64,000 bases of DNA, taken from NCBI RefSeq assembly GCF_002192535.1, contig NZ_NAIA01000001.1, positions 309,333 to 373,332 of the forward strand. Reading direction: 5' to 3'. The notes below the pieces were generated by a model. It was given only the letters and a program-made list of their open reading frames with translations. It was not told the origin of the DNA and made no database searches. Both the position numbers and the translations under genes were made by a program. Origin of the DNA: Polynucleobacter hirudinilacicola (GTDB taxonomy: Bacteria; Pseudomonadota; Gammaproteobacteria; Burkholderiales; Burkholderiaceae). This document shows, piece after piece, positions 45,399-55,695 of the stretch. Position 1 is the stretch's first letter. Every line of letters begins with the position of its first letter.

Positions 45399-46088
45399 AT
45401 GTCTATATTCCCAAAACCAAATCCCACTACTTGTATCGCTAGGGGCGATAAAAAATACCCAAACCGCCTAAAGGATTTATATGATCCACCCAGCAATCTC
45501 TATATAGACGGGGACCTCCGCTTACTAAATAAGCCCATGATCGCCATCGTAGGATCACGCAAGGCCAGCCCTGAGGGCCTTAAAAACGCAGCAGCTTTTG
45601 CTCAAGAGCTCTCCCGAGCAGGGCTACTGATCGTCTCTGGGTTTGCAAGAGGCATTGATGGGGCCGCCCATCAAGCAACCCTTTGCCTAGGACCCAAGCA
45701 CTTCACTATGGCGGTCTGTGGGGCCGGCGTGAATGTGATTTACCCCAAAGAACATCTGGGTTTGGCCAAAAATATCCGAAAACAAGGACTTTTGGTCTCC
45801 GAGTACCCCTTGGGCACGCCACCAAAATCCGGTCATTTTCCCAGGCGCAATCGAATCATTGCTGCATTTTCGATTGGTGTTCTAGTCGTTGAGGCGGCCG
45901 AAAAGTCTGGTTCGCTTATTACCGCCAGACTCGCTTTAGAGCTAGGGAGAGAGGTTTTTGCAGTCCCGGGCTCCATTCGACAGCCCCTTTCTAGGGGCTG
46001 CAACCTTCTGATTCAGCAAGGCGCAAAGCTGGTACAAAACCCCCAAGACATACTAGAAGAATTGATTTTTGAGAAAAACCCCCTTTAA
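45399..46088 (+). CDS. dprA: DprA-like protein, core domain only
   Basis: 229 residues against a usual length of about 350-380. The Rossmann-like DprA core is complete: [40 protein letters not shown], the [19 protein letters not shown] signature and AVPGSI. The N-terminal SAM-like domain and the C-terminal winged helix (DML1-like) are absent, and no continuation is seen after the stop. DprA loads RecA on incoming single-stranded DNA during transformation; whether the minimal form still does so is unclear. Confidence 0.88.
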   Translation: MSIFPKPNPTTCIARGDKKYPNRLKDLYDPPSNLYIDGDLRLLNKPMIAIVGSRKASPEGLKNAAAFAQELSRAGLLIVSGFARGIDGAAHQATLCLGPKHFTMAVCGAGVNVIYPKEHLGLAKNIRKQGLLVSEYPLGTPPKSGHFPRRNRIIAAFSIGVLVVEAAEKSGSLITARLALELGREVFAVPGSIRQPLSRGCNLLIQQGAKLVQNPQDILEELIFEKNPL

Positions 46089-46213
46089 AGTGGTTTAAAT
46101 GCGGTTTTTTACCCATTAATCGCCTAATAAGCCACGGCATCATGCTTGTAAAAGTGTGCTTTTTGGACTTTTCTTAATTTATCGGTTAATAATAAAAAAG
46201 GGGTAAGCAATTG

Positions 46214-46231
46214 ACCAAACCCTGATTTGGT
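46214..46231 (+). promoter_or_regulatory. Small hairpin in the topB leader
   Basis: ACCAAA pairs with TTTGGT around a 6-nt loop, followed by TTAAATTG, 63 nt before the topB start. It could be a weak terminator of dprA or a leader structure. The remaining spacer 46089-46293 shows nothing else. Confidence 0.3.
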
Positions 46232-46293
46232 TTAAATTGTTCATCCTTTTTCCTATAAAAAACATCATTTCAGGCTCAAATTTAGGCAAACGC

Positions 46294-48957
46294 GTGGCTA
46301 AAGCATCTACCAAAAGCAGCTCCAAGACCCCTTCCGTGGATCACCCCAAGGCTCTCATCATTGCCGAGAAGCCATCGGTTGCCAATGACATTGCCAAAGC
46401 CCTGGGCGGCTTTACTAAATATGAGGACTATTTTGAAAGCGACGATTTTGTCATCTCGTCCGCAGTTGGCCACCTCCTAGAGATAGCGGCCCCAGAAGAA
46501 TATGACGTTAAGCGTGGCAAATGGTCTTTTGCCAACCTACCTGTAGTACCCCCCTATTTTGATTTGCGGCCAATCGCCAAAACCGAATCGCGTCTCAAGG
46601 TTTTACAAAAACTGATTAAGCGCAAAGATGTCACCTCTCTTATTAATGCATGTGACGCGGGGCGCGAAGGCGAACTGATTTTTCGCTTAATTGCACAGCA
46701 TGCAAAAGCATCACAGGGCATTAAGCGTTTATGGCTTCAGTCCATGACTCCAGCAGCAATTCGGGATGGCTTTGCGAGTTTGCGCACCGACGAAGATATG
46801 CAGCCGCTCGCCGATGCAGCGCGTTGCCGCTCGGAAGCTGACTGGTTGGTTGGTATTAATGGTACTCGTGCCATGACAGCATTTAATAGTAAGAGTGGTG
46901 GCTTCTTTTTAACCACTGTTGGTCGCGTTCAAACGCCCACACTGTCAATTGTGGTCGAACGCGAAGAATTAATCCGCAAGTTTGTTTCCAAAGATTATTG
47001 GGAAGTAAAAGCGGAATTTATTGCTGCTGCTGGTGTCTATGAGGGGCGCTGGTTTGATCCAAAATTTAAGAAAGATGTTGCCGAGCCCGATGCACGCGAG
47101 AACCGTCTTTGGAGTGAAGCTGCAGCACAAAGTATTGTTGCTGCTTGTCGTGGCAAAAAAGCAAGCGTTACTGAAGAGGCTAAGCCAGCAACACAACTAG
47201 CACCACAACTGTTTGACTTAACTAGTTTGCAACGTGAAGCAAATGCGCGTTTTGGTTTTTCTGCAAAAAATACTTTAGGTCTTGCTCAAGCGCTGTATGA
47301 GCGTCACAAAGTTTTAACCTATCCACGTACTGATGCTAAAGCACTTCCAGAGGACTATCTGGACACCGTTAAACAAACCATGGAAATCCTTGCCGAGAAG
47401 TCGCAAGACTATCGTGCGTTTGCAAAGCAAATTCTGAAAGGTGATCCAAAAGATCCGAAAGCAAAAGCTGGTTATGGTTGGATTAAGCCCAACAAACGCA
47501 TCTTTGATAACTCCAAAATTTCTGATCACTTTGCGATTATTCCGACCCTCGAAACTCCTAAGAATTTAAGTGAGCCTGAGGCTAAGCTGTATGACTTAGT
47601 TGTTCGCCGTTTCCTCGCGGTCTTTTATCCCGCCGCCGAATTCAAAGTCACCACCAGAATTACCGAGGTTTCGGGGCACCATTTCAAAACCGAGGGTCGT
47701 GTACTAGTGAACCCTGGTTTCCTCACCGTCTATGGCAAATCGAATCAAGCAGATGATGAGCTTGTCGCCGTTCAGGACGGCGAGGCTGTTCAAAGCGAAT
47801 CCATTGCTGCAGTGCCATTGAAAACTAAGCCACCAGCTCGCTATTCAGAAGCAACATTGCTCTCAGCAATGGAAAGCGCCGGTAAGTGGGTTGATGATGA
47901 TGACATGCGCGAAGCAATGGCGGAAAAGGGTTTAGGAACTCCTGCAACTCGCGCAGCAATCATCGAAGGATTGCTCGCTGAAAAATACATCGTGCGCGAA
48001 GCACGCGAACTCATCCCTACAGCAAAAGCTTTTCAATTGATGACTTTGTTGCGCGGGCTAGATGTTGAAGAACTTACACGCCCCGATTTAACTGGTAGCT
48101 GGGAAAACAAGCTATCGCTAATTGAGCAGGGCAAGATGAATCGCGATACTTTCATGCAAGAAATTGCGCAAATGACTCAGCGCATCGTCAAGCGTGCCAA
48201 GGAATATGACAGCGATACGATTCCAGGTGACTACGCAACAATGACCACGCCATGCCCGCACTGTAAGGGGCCAGTAAAGGAAAACTACCGTCGCTTTGCC
48301 TGTGAAAAATGTGGCTTTACGATCAGCAAAACCCCGGGTGGTCGCGCGTTTGAATACCCTGAAGTAGAAGAGCTACTGCGTGAAAAAACCATTGGGCCGC
48401 TCCAGGGGTTTCGCAGCAAAATGGGTCGTCCATTTGCCGCCATTATTAAGTTAAGCGAAATTCCAGAAGACGATGCAGACTATCCAAACGCAGGCTTCAA
48501 GCTCGAATTTGACTTTGGTAATGCTCAAGACGAAGAAACTGAAGCGGTAGATTTCACCGGTCGCCAAGCTCTAGGCGTTTGTCCAAAATGTTCTGGCGCA
48601 GTTTATGAAGATGGCATGCGTTATGTTTGTGAACACAACACCGGGCCAAGCAAAACTTGTGATTTCAAAACTGGCAAAGTTGTTTTGCAACAAGAAGTTT
48701 CGGCTGAGCAAGTGCAAAAACTACTCAAAGAAGGCAAAACCGATCTCTTAACAAACTTCAAGTCAAACCGTACTGGGCGTGGCTTTAAGGCCTATTTAGC
48801 TTTAGGGGCTGACGGCAAAATTGGTTTTGAATTTGAGGCTAAAGCCGCTGGCGCAGCCAAAGCTCCAGCAAAAAAACGGGCGGGCGCTAGTGCTGCAAGT
48901 AAGTCTGTCGCAAAGCCCAAGCGCGCCAGTAAAGCAAAGTCATCCTCTAGCACCTGA
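46294..48957 (+). CDS. topB: DNA topoisomerase III
   Basis: 887 residues from the GTG at 46294 (AGG 7 nt upstream); an upstream TTG at 46237 gives an unlikely hydrophobic extension. Toprim motif IIAEKPSVANDIAKALGG is of the TopB type, with DAGREGELIFR; catalytic Tyr343 is in LTYPRTDAK. Two zinc-ribbon-like cysteine clusters (CPHCKGPVKENYRRFACEKC and CPKCSGAV..CEH) and an Ala/Lys-rich tail follow. Type IA enzyme for resolving single-strand entanglements. Its last 166 nt overlap the convergent oxidoreductase gene. Confidence 0.93.
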   Translation: MAKASTKSSSKTPSVDHPKALIIAEKPSVANDIAKALGGFTKYEDYFESDDFVISSAVGHLLEIAAPEEYDVKRGKWSFANLPVVPPYFDLRPIAKTESRLKVLQKLIKRKDVTSLINACDAGREGELIFRLIAQHAKASQGIKRLWLQSMTPAAIRDGFASLRTDEDMQPLADAARCRSEADWLVGINGTRAMTAFNSKSGGFFLTTVGRVQTPTLSIVVEREELIRKFVSKDYWEVKAEFIAAAGVYEGRWFDPKFKKDVAEPDARENRLWSEAAAQSIVAACRGKKASVTEEAKPATQLAPQLFDLTSLQREANARFGFSAKNTLGLAQALYERHKVLTYPRTDAKALPEDYLDTVKQTMEILAEKSQDYRAFAKQILKGDPKDPKAKAGYGWIKPNKRIFDNSKISDHFAIIPTLETPKNLSEPEAKLYDLVVRRFLAVFYPAAEFKVTTRITEVSGHHFKTEGRVLVNPGFLTVYGKSNQADDELVAVQDGEAVQSESIAAVPLKTKPPARYSEATLLSAMESAGKWVDDDDMREAMAEKGLGTPATRAAIIEGLLAEKYIVREARELIPTAKAFQLMTLLRGLDVEELTRPDLTGSWENKLSLIEQGKMNRDTFMQEIAQMTQRIVKRAKEYDSDTIPGDYATMTTPCPHCKGPVKENYRRFACEKCGFTISKTPGGRAFEYPEVEELLREKTIGPLQGFRSKMGRPFAAIIKLSEIPEDDADYPNAGFKLEFDFGNAQDEETEAVDFTGRQALGVCPKCSGAVYEDGMRYVCEHNTGPSKTCDFKTGKVVLQQEVSAEQVQKLLKEGKTDLLTNFKSNRTGRGFKAYLALGADGKIGFEFEAKAAGAAKAPAKKRAGASAASKSVAKPKRASKAKSSSST

Positions 48958-50015
48958 GCTGTGATCAGCTTGGCTGCTAGGGCCGACCACAAAATACCTC
49001 GCGAACCTAAGGCGGTGGCCAAAAAGATTCCAGACCTTTGATTCAGTGCGCCAATGATGGGCAAACGATCTCCTGCTACGCAGCGCACGCCAACAAAATC
49101 TCCAGCCTTGATTAGCGCTCCCAGATCTCCCTCGGGATAAGCAAGCAAACCTTGCGCTTGTTCTCGATTGAATTCATCGCTGCTGTCTCTTGAGCCAAGG
49201 TCATCCTCACCCTCATCAAAGCTAGACCCCACCATCCAACGATAGCTGCCGTCTTCAAGCGGCTCGGCGGGAAGACAGTAGCCATCACCAGATATGCCAA
49301 CTCTGGGTAATTTTTTTATCCAAGCCTCCTCTTGAATTGAAAAAATGCTGAGTTGACCCCGCACCGGCTTAAGAGGAAGCCGAATTCCAATGCTACTCAT
49401 GAGCGCTTTAGTATCTATTGCAGTGGCCACTATCAACCTATCCGCAGAAAGAATGGCTTCATTGTTCTGATTGACTAAAAGCCAATGATCATCCACCCTC
49501 TCCAGCTTTGCAACGCGCGAATTCCACAAACAAGTTAGACGGTCTTGGTCTTGCAGTAATGCATTACTCGTCTCAAATAGATTGAGAGATGCGCCGCGCG
49601 GCAGCCACACTCCGCTCTGTTTGATGCCACAAATTTTTTCTGCGTCTTGAGCATCTAAAGCTACTGCAATACTCTGATCAAGCTCTAAAGACTGCAAATA
49701 ATTGCTTACTTCTACTCGATCGAAATGCTTATCTTTTTTGGCGGGCTGAAAAATGCCATGCTGGTTCCAAGCCTTGCCCCACCTAGCTTCGGCCAGCAAA
49801 AAAGCAATCCGCGTTAAGCGCAATAAGCGCGGGGATCCCTTACCGATATGGGGATGAGCAATGGCATAGGCATGACTCGAGCAAGCGGTGGCGGGTGAAG
49901 ATGCGGCGTCAACAATACAGACAGATTTTCCGCGCAAGAGCAACTCATTTGCGATGGTTGCACCACAAATGCCTGCCCCAATCACCACTATTTCATGGTG
50001 TTGGGGTTTGGTCAT
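48792..50015 (-). CDS. FAD-dependent oxidoreductase, MnmC C-domain-like (MnmC2)
   Basis: 407 residues. N-terminal dinucleotide-binding motif VIGAGICGATIANELLLRG; DAO-type core with the FAD-contacting ATALGSRGILWSALAAKL near the C-terminus. The arrangement and the terminal ALAPARFF resemble the oxidoreductase half of MnmC, which converts cmnm5(s2)U34 to nm5(s2)U34 in tRNA, but the methyltransferase half is absent. Substrate is therefore tentative. The last 55 codons are also the sense strand of topB's tail on the opposite strand, and they read through an Ala-rich stretch. Confidence 0.78.
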   Translation of the reverse strand: MTKPQHHEIVVIGAGICGATIANELLLRGKSVCIVDAASSPATACSSHAYAIAHPHIGKGSPRLLRLTRIAFLLAEARWGKAWNQHGIFQPAKKDKHFDRVEVSNYLQSLELDQSIAVALDAQDAEKICGIKQSGVWLPRGASLNLFETSNALLQDQDRLTCLWNSRVAKLERVDDHWLLVNQNNEAILSADRLIVATAIDTKALMSSIGIRLPLKPVRGQLSIFSIQEEAWIKKLPRVGISGDGYCLPAEPLEDGSYRWMVGSSFDEGEDDLGSRDSSDEFNREQAQGLLAYPEGDLGALIKAGDFVGVRCVAGDRLPIIGALNQRSGIFLATALGSRGILWSALAAKLITAQVLEDDFALLARLGFATDLLAALAPARFFAGALAAPAALASNSKPILPSAPKAK

Positions 50016-50053
50016 TTAACTATTGAGAATAAAACGTTTGATATTGCTAATGC

Positions 50054-51919
50054 TTAAGCGTTAAAGCGTTGTTCAATCTTGGCGCGAGTCTCTTTCAACT
50101 CTTTTGGCAAGCGCTCGCCAAGGTGATCAAACAATTCAGTATGAAGCTTTAACTCGCTCTTCCAGTCATCCACTGCAACATGAATAGCTTTAGCAAATTT
50201 CTCTGCAGAATAGTCAAGACCATTCCAGTGCATGTCGCCGTGCTCTGGGCAAATACCAAATGGCGTTTCTTTGCCTTTTGCTTTACCTTCAGCGCGCTCC
50301 AAAATCCAAGAAAGCACGCGCATGTTTTCACCAAAGCCTGGCCAAACAAATTTGCCATTCTCGTCCTTGCGAAACCAGTTCACGCAATAAATTTTTGGCA
50401 ATACAGCGCCTTCAGCCTCTAGCTTCTTGCCGATATTGAGCCAATGCTGGAAGTAGTCGCTCATGTTGTAACCAGCGAATGCAATCATCGCAAATGGATC
50501 ACGGCGTACAACGCCAATTTGTCCGGTGATTGCAGCAGTGGTCTCTGAACCAAGAGTTGCAGCCATGTAAACACCCTCAACCCAATCACGCGCCTCACTA
50601 ACCAAAGGCACAGTGTTTGAGCGGCGGCCACCAAACAAGAACGCGTCAATTGGAACGCCTTCTGGATCATCCCACTTAGGATCAACCGCTGGGTTATTAG
50701 TGGCGGCAACTGTAAAGCGTGAGTTTGGATGCGCAGCTTTGCGACCTGCGGCGCCATCTGCTGGAGTCCAATCTTTGCCTTGCCAATCAATCAAATGCGC
50801 TGGTGGTGTTTCTGTCAAGCCTTCCCACCAAACATCACCATCATCAGTCAAGCCAACGTTTGTGAAGATCACGTCTTGATTCAAAGAATCAATACAGTTC
50901 TGATTGGTTTGACGATTGGTGCCTGGCGCCACGCCAAAGTAACCAGACTCTGGATTAATCGCAAATAAACGGGTCTTGCCAGTAACGGGGTCTTTGCGCG
51001 GCTTGATCCATGCAATGTCGTCACCAATAGTGGTTACCTTCCATCCATCAAATCCTTTGGGAGGAATCATCATGGAGAAGTTGGTTTTGCCACAAGCAGA
51101 TGGGAATGCGGCAGCAATATGGTATTTCTTACCCTCAGGTGAAGTGACACCCAAGATCAACATGTGTTCTGCCAACCAACCCTGGTCGCGACCCATGTTG
51201 GATGCAATGCGCAGAGCAAAGCATTTCTTACCTAACAATGCATTACCGCCGTAGCCAGAACCAAATGACCAAATTTCGCGAGTTTCTGGGTAATGAACAA
51301 TGTACTTATTCTTGTTGTTTGGCCATGTAACATCTTTTTCGCCAGCAGCCAAAGGTTTGCCAACAGTGTGAATACAAGGAACAAACTCGCCGTCAGAACC
51401 CAATTGATCAATGACGGCCTTACCCATACGGGTCATGAGGCGCATATTGATTGCAACGTATGGGCTGTCCGATAGTTCTACGCCAATGTGGGCAATAGGG
51501 GAGCCAATAGGGCCCATGGAGAACGGCACCACATACATTGTTCTGCCGCGCATACAACCATCAAACAATGGATTTAATGTTGCGCGCATTTCGCTTGGCT
51601 CTACCCAGTTGTTGGTAGGGCCAGCATCTTCTTTTTTGGCCGAGCAAATAAAGGTACGGTCTTCAACGCGTGCCACATCCTCAGGGTCTGAGAGTGCTAA
51701 AAATGAATTTTTTCGTTTGGCTGGGTTGAGGCGCTTAAAAACCCCGGCAGTAACTAGTAGCTCACAGAGCTCGTCGTATTCGGCCTGAGAGCCATCACAC
51801 CAACGAATTGCGTCTGGCTTGGTCAGGGCCGCGACCTCTCCAACCCACTCAATCAAGCGCTTATTTTTTACGTAAGCTGGCGCATTTACATTAATTTGGT
51901 CCGCAGTTTCTGTAGTCAT
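50054..51919 (-). CDS. pckG: Phosphoenolpyruvate carboxykinase (GTP)
   Basis: 621 residues, standard for the GTP-dependent family. The kinase-1a/P-loop segment is [17 protein letters not shown], and GDDIAWIKP carries the metal site; the substrate-binding [13 protein letters not shown] and [11 protein letters not shown] are conserved. Catalyses oxaloacetate + GTP to PEP + CO2 + GDP, supporting gluconeogenesis from organic acids. Monocistronic, 38 nt after the oxidoreductase start and 89 nt before mnmE's end. Confidence 0.97.
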   Translation of the reverse strand: MTTETADQINVNAPAYVKNKRLIEWVGEVAALTKPDAIRWCDGSQAEYDELCELLVTAGVFKRLNPAKRKNSFLALSDPEDVARVEDRTFICSAKKEDAGPTNNWVEPSEMRATLNPLFDGCMRGRTMYVVPFSMGPIGSPIAHIGVELSDSPYVAINMRLMTRMGKAVIDQLGSDGEFVPCIHTVGKPLAAGEKDVTWPNNKNKYIVHYPETREIWSFGSGYGGNALLGKKCFALRIASNMGRDQGWLAEHMLILGVTSPEGKKYHIAAAFPSACGKTNFSMMIPPKGFDGWKVTTIGDDIAWIKPRKDPVTGKTRLFAINPESGYFGVAPGTNRQTNQNCIDSLNQDVIFTNVGLTDDGDVWWEGLTETPPAHLIDWQGKDWTPADGAAGRKAAHPNSRFTVAATNNPAVDPKWDDPEGVPIDAFLFGGRRSNTVPLVSEARDWVEGVYMAATLGSETTAAITGQIGVVRRDPFAMIAFAGYNMSDYFQHWLNIGKKLEAEGAVLPKIYCVNWFRKDENGKFVWPGFGENMRVLSWILERAEGKAKGKETPFGICPEHGDMHWNGLDYSAEKFAKAIHVAVDDWKSELKLHTELFDHLGERLPKELKETRAKIEQRFNA

Positions 51920-52008
51920 GTGTTTTCCTAGGAAGATTTAATTTTTAATCCAATGATTTTAACATTTTGGCCATATTTAAAGCCCTAAACCGAGACAGAG
52001 GAAACTCT

Positions 52009-53367
52009 TTACTTGCCAATACAGAATTGGCTAAAGATTTTTCCCAAAAGGTCGTCCGGAAGCAGCTTTCCAGTAATTTGCCCAAGGTGATTTTGAGCTA
52101 AAAATAGCTCTTCTGCGAACAATTCAAGCGAATTGTTGCCATTTGCAGCGAATTGCTCCGATCTTGTAATATGCTCAGATGCCCTCTCCAGGCAGTCCAA
52201 ATGGCGTCTTCTGGCCACAATCGCGCCCTCTTGCGGACCATTCCAACCCACTATTTCCAGGATTTTTTGCTTTAGGGCGTCAACGCCATCACCATTTTTG
52301 GCAGAGATCAAAATGGCCTGTTTTGGAGCCGCAGTAGGCCCCAAAGATATCAAGTCTGACTTGTTAACAACCTCTAAAACTGGGCATTTTGGGGGCAGCT
52401 CTCTCAGAATTTGTTCTTTCAGCCCATCCTCTGTCGAATTTGGGTCGGTCAAAAAAATCACCAAGTCTGCCAGACGAATGGCGTCCCAAGACCTTTCAAT
52501 TCCTTTTGCCTCAACGAGATCATCAGTTTCGCGCAGTCCGGCAGTATCAATGATATGCATCGGCACACCTTCAATAGTGATGCTTTCCTTCACGCGATCG
52601 CGAGTAGTGCCGGCAATAGCGGTAACAATGGCAACCTCTTCACCAGCTAGCCTATTGAGTAATGAGCTCTTGCCAACGTTTGGCGCGCCAGCAAGAACAA
52701 GCTGTATGCCATCACGCAAAATCTTTCCCTGCCTGGCGCCGACTCGTAACGATTCTAATTTTTCTTTGACAGCAGCCAGACGAGTGCGAGCTTGTGCATT
52801 CTCTAAAAACTCAATTTCTTCTTCAGGGAAGTCTAAGGTTGATTCCACCAAAATGCGCAGCTGTGTAATTTCTTCGATCAGATCATTGATGCTCTCTGAA
52901 AAAGCACCCCGTAAAGATCTGGCCGCACCACGAACCGCAGCCTCACTTTGTGCATCAATTAAATCCGCAATCGCTTCGGCTTGTGCAAGGTCTATTTTGT
53001 TATTGAGATAAGCGCGCAATGTAAATTCGCCTGGCTCCGCAATTACCAATCCGTCGTTCTTGCCCAACTCTAAGCAGCGCTTCATGACCAACTCTAGAAG
53101 CTGCGGCCCACCATGACATTGAAGCTCTAAAACGTCTTCACCAGTAAATGATGCCGGGGCAACAAAATAAATCGCAACAAGTTGGTCAATGGTTTGCCCG
53201 TCGGCATCACGCAAGGTAAGTAAGTTTGCTTGGCGAGGGGAGAGCTCTTTCTGAAAAAGTGCTTTTGTGATGCCCTTAAGATTATGGCCACTAATGCGCA
53301 CAACCCCAACGCCCGCCCTGCCTGGAGCAGTTGCTATAGCAATGATGGGCAGCTTTCTAGTCATCAT
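52009..53367 (-). CDS. mnmE: tRNA modification GTPase MnmE
   Basis: 452 residues. N-terminal folate-binding domain, helical domain, and inserted G domain with GAPNVGKSSLLNRL, TTRDRVKE, DTAGLRETDD and NKSD. The C-terminal FCIGK carries the conserved catalytic cysteine. With MnmG it makes the cmnm5 group on U34 of several tRNAs. Start either of two adjacent ATGs (MMTRK). It lies next to yidC, as in the common rpmH-rnpA-yidC-mnmE order. Confidence 0.97.
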   Translation of the reverse strand: MMTRKLPIIAIATAPGRAGVGVVRISGHNLKGITKALFQKELSPRQANLLTLRDADGQTIDQLVAIYFVAPASFTGEDVLELQCHGGPQLLELVMKRCLELGKNDGLVIAEPGEFTLRAYLNNKIDLAQAEAIADLIDAQSEAAVRGAARSLRGAFSESINDLIEEITQLRILVESTLDFPEEEIEFLENAQARTRLAAVKEKLESLRVGARQGKILRDGIQLVLAGAPNVGKSSLLNRLAGEEVAIVTAIAGTTRDRVKESITIEGVPMHIIDTAGLRETDDLVEAKGIERSWDAIRLADLVIFLTDPNSTEDGLKEQILRELPPKCPVLEVVNKSDLISLGPTAAPKQAILISAKNGDGVDALKQKILEIVGWNGPQEGAIVARRRHLDCLERASEHITRSEQFAANGNNSLELFAEELFLAQNHLGQITGKLLPDDLLGKIFSQFCIGK

Positions 53368-53406
53368 TGCTATATGTTTTCCCTTAAAGGCTAAGCCATC
53401 AAAAAA

Positions 53407-55119
53407 TTACTTGGCTTCTTTCTTTGCAAACATTTGATTGATTTGCCACTGTTGCGCAATCGACAATAAGTTATTCACCACCCAGTACAACACTAAGCCG
53501 GCCGGGAAGAAAAAGAACATTACCGAGAATACGATTGGCATATACATCATCACCTTTGCCTGAATGGGGTCTGGTGGGGTTGGATTCAGTTTGGTTTGAA
53601 CAAACATTGAAGCAGCCATGATGATTGGCAAGATTCCAATTGGGAATAATTGTGTCATGCCCAATACATCACTGATTGAAGTATCAGGGAGCGATAGATC
53701 ATGCACCCACAAAATCCACGGGGCGCCGCGCAACTCGACGGACGACAACAATACCCAATACAAAGCAATAAACACTGGGATCTGAATTACCACTGGCAAA
53801 CATCCGCCCAATGGATTAATTTTTTCTTTGCGATACATCTCCATCATTGCTTGATTTAGCTTTTGTGGCTCGCCTTTGTATTGCTCTTTCATGGCCATCA
53901 AGCGTGGCTGCACTTCCTTCATGCGCGCCATCGATTTATAGCTTGCGGCAGAAAGCGGGAAGAATGCCAACTTAATCAAAACGGTGAGTAGAACAATAGA
54001 CCAGCCCCAATTACCAACATAGCCATGGATTTTCTCCAGGAGCCAGAAAATCGGCTTTGCCAAAATGGTTAAGTAGCCATAATCTTTTAACAACTCAAAA
54101 CCTGGTGCTATGGTTTCTAGAACGCTTTCTTCTTGTGGGCCAACAAAGAGACGAGATTTTTCAACAATTGTTGATCCTTGAGCAATCACACCTAGTGGTG
54201 TTTGCATGCCAATACGATAGAGGCCGTTATCAATTCTTCCCGCGTAAATATCTCGCGCAAATTTATCGCCCGGAATCCATGCACTAGCAAAATAGTGCTG
54301 AACCATTGCAATCCACGCTGGATCCCCAGCGGGAACCTGAGTTGGAATAGTAATTTTGTTTTTATCAATTGCTGTGAATTCCAGCTTATTGAATTTTTCT
54401 TTGTCGGTGTATGTTGCCGGGCCAGTAAAGGTGCTTGCTGAAAAGGCGCCATCAAAAGGACCAATTTTTTGCTCCTGGCTGCCGTCGCGCACTAGTTCGG
54501 TGTAGAGAACCAATGGCGTAGCATTTGCACTTGACTGAGTCACGCGATGGCCAACATCCACCACATAACTTCCAGGATTCAGAATGAATGTTTTTTCTAG
54601 CTTAACGCCATTACGCTCGCTGCCGAGGGTGAGAAAAGGTCGGCCAGAACCGTCTTTACCAGACTGAATAAGTTTGAAGGTGCTAGTGTGATTTGGTAAA
54701 TCATTGTTGTTTAAAGAAATCAGACCGGAGCGCGCAAAATATTTATGATTTGCCGTGTATTGAAAAAGCTCTACGGGCTTGTTTTCTGCAGTCAGCGACT
54801 TTAATAACTTTGCATCAATTACGTTAGCGCCGTTAGCGCTAATTTCTAAGACCAACACATCATTTTTCAGCGTAAATTTTTCCGCGCTGTCTAATGCGCC
54901 CAAATTAACAGCGGGGGCGGCCGCAACAACCGGCTGACCAGATATTTGAGCAGGTACGTCTAACTTATTGCTAGCAGCAGATTTGTCAGTAGCTGCTGGG
55001 GCGCTTACGGGCGCGCCCCCAAATAAAGATGGCTTACCCTCATGGACCTGCCAATTGTTGTAGAGCATGAGACCCGACATCGAGAATACTGCCCAAAGAA
55101 TTGTTTTTTTAAAGTCCAT
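53407..55119 (-). CDS. yidC: Membrane protein insertase YidC
   Basis: 570 residues from the ATG at 55119 (AAGAG 7 nt upstream; the ATG six bases earlier is too close to it). N-terminal signal anchor (KKTILWAVFSMSGLMLYNNW), large periplasmic domain to about residue 350, then the conserved YidC core with SAASYKSMARMKEVQPRL, PLGGCLPVVIQIPVFIALY and FPAGLVLYWVVNNLLSIAQQ. It inserts inner-membrane proteins alone or with SecYEG. Third gene after rnpA and yidD. Confidence 0.97.
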   Translation of the reverse strand: MDFKKTILWAVFSMSGLMLYNNWQVHEGKPSLFGGAPVSAPAATDKSAASNKLDVPAQISGQPVVAAAPAVNLGALDSAEKFTLKNDVLVLEISANGANVIDAKLLKSLTAENKPVELFQYTANHKYFARSGLISLNNNDLPNHTSTFKLIQSGKDGSGRPFLTLGSERNGVKLEKTFILNPGSYVVDVGHRVTQSSANATPLVLYTELVRDGSQEQKIGPFDGAFSASTFTGPATYTDKEKFNKLEFTAIDKNKITIPTQVPAGDPAWIAMVQHYFASAWIPGDKFARDIYAGRIDNGLYRIGMQTPLGVIAQGSTIVEKSRLFVGPQEESVLETIAPGFELLKDYGYLTILAKPIFWLLEKIHGYVGNWGWSIVLLTVLIKLAFFPLSAASYKSMARMKEVQPRLMAMKEQYKGEPQKLNQAMMEMYRKEKINPLGGCLPVVIQIPVFIALYWVLLSSVELRGAPWILWVHDLSLPDTSISDVLGMTQLFPIGILPIIMAASMFVQTKLNPTPPDPIQAKVMMYMPIVFSVMFFFFPAGLVLYWVVNNLLSIAQQWQINQMFAKKEAK

Positions 55120-55134
55120 TTGCATTCTCTTAAG

Positions 55135-55368
55135 TTAATGAGATGTTTGTTTTACCGCAGGATCATAACCGCCTCGTGACCATGGATTGCAGCGCAAAAT
55201 TCGCCAAACAACCAAGCCGAAGCTTTTAATAAACCCGTAATGATTGAAGCAGTCACACGCATATTGTGAGCAACTTGGCGCGTACTTGCAGTGCATGCCC
55301 ACATAAGGACTCAGAAGCAACTGATAAGCCTTAAGCAGTTTAATTGCGGCCTTATTTAAAACGCGCAC
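55135..55368 (-). CDS. yidD: Membrane protein insertion efficiency factor YidD
   Basis: 77 residues from the GTG at 55368, which lies one base after the rnpA stop (TAA G GTG). A longer frame to 55473 only runs antisense-free through rnpA and is not the protein. Signature: YQLLLSPYVGMHCKYAPSCS and CNPWSRGGYDP. It has an amphipathic helix and conserved cysteines, and helps YidC. Translationally linked with rnpA. Confidence 0.93.
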   Translation of the reverse strand: MRVLNKAAIKLLKAYQLLLSPYVGMHCKYAPSCSQYACDCFNHYGFIKSFGLVVWRILRCNPWSRGGYDPAVKQTSH

Positions 55369-55369
55369 C

Positions 55370-55687
55370 TTAGAGCAATCCCGACATCTGAGAGCGTAGA
55401 AGATCTTTTTCTTTTTTTCTAAGTCTGCCACGGGTTTCGCGACCAATCGGCTTCTTGAGCTTAACCACCACATCTTTGTTGAGGGTATTGGCTTGAGCCG
55501 CCCAAACCAATTCGCGAATCATCCTCTTAAGACGGTTGCGGTCGACAGCTCTTTTAGCTAATTTCTTGGCTACCGCAACCCCTAAGTCTGGCTTACCACC
55601 CGCCTGAATGGGCGCAGCATAAAAACCCCAATACAAACTTGTCTTGGGGTTTATTTTTAATAATTCAGAAATCCTAGCGCTGTTCAA
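55370..55687 (-). CDS. rnpA: Ribonuclease P protein component
   Basis: 105 residues from a TTG at 55687. The RNR motif region is present (KKLAKRAVDRNRLKRMIREL). The N-terminus is short compared with family members; the usual initial RLL-type segment is partial (SARISELLKIN). RnpA aids tRNA 5' maturation with RnpB RNA. It starts 8 nt after rpmH's stop, so it is probably coupled to it. Confidence 0.93.
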   Translation of the reverse strand: MNSARISELLKINPKTSLYWGFYAAPIQAGGKPDLGVAVAKKLAKRAVDRNRLKRMIRELVWAAQANTLNKDVVVKLKKPIGRETRGRLRKKEKDLLRSQMSGLL

Positions 55688-55695
55688 TGGCTAAA

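Noticed and set aside
46294..48957. topA (topoisomerase I) as an alternative name for topB
   Set aside because: The N-terminal IIAEKPSVANDIAKALGG and the overall layout fit topoisomerase III of Burkholderiales better than TopA.
52133..53011. A 292-codon open frame opposite mnmE
   Set aside because: It is fully antisense to a well-conserved gene, is Ser/Arg-rich without domain features, and has no start context.
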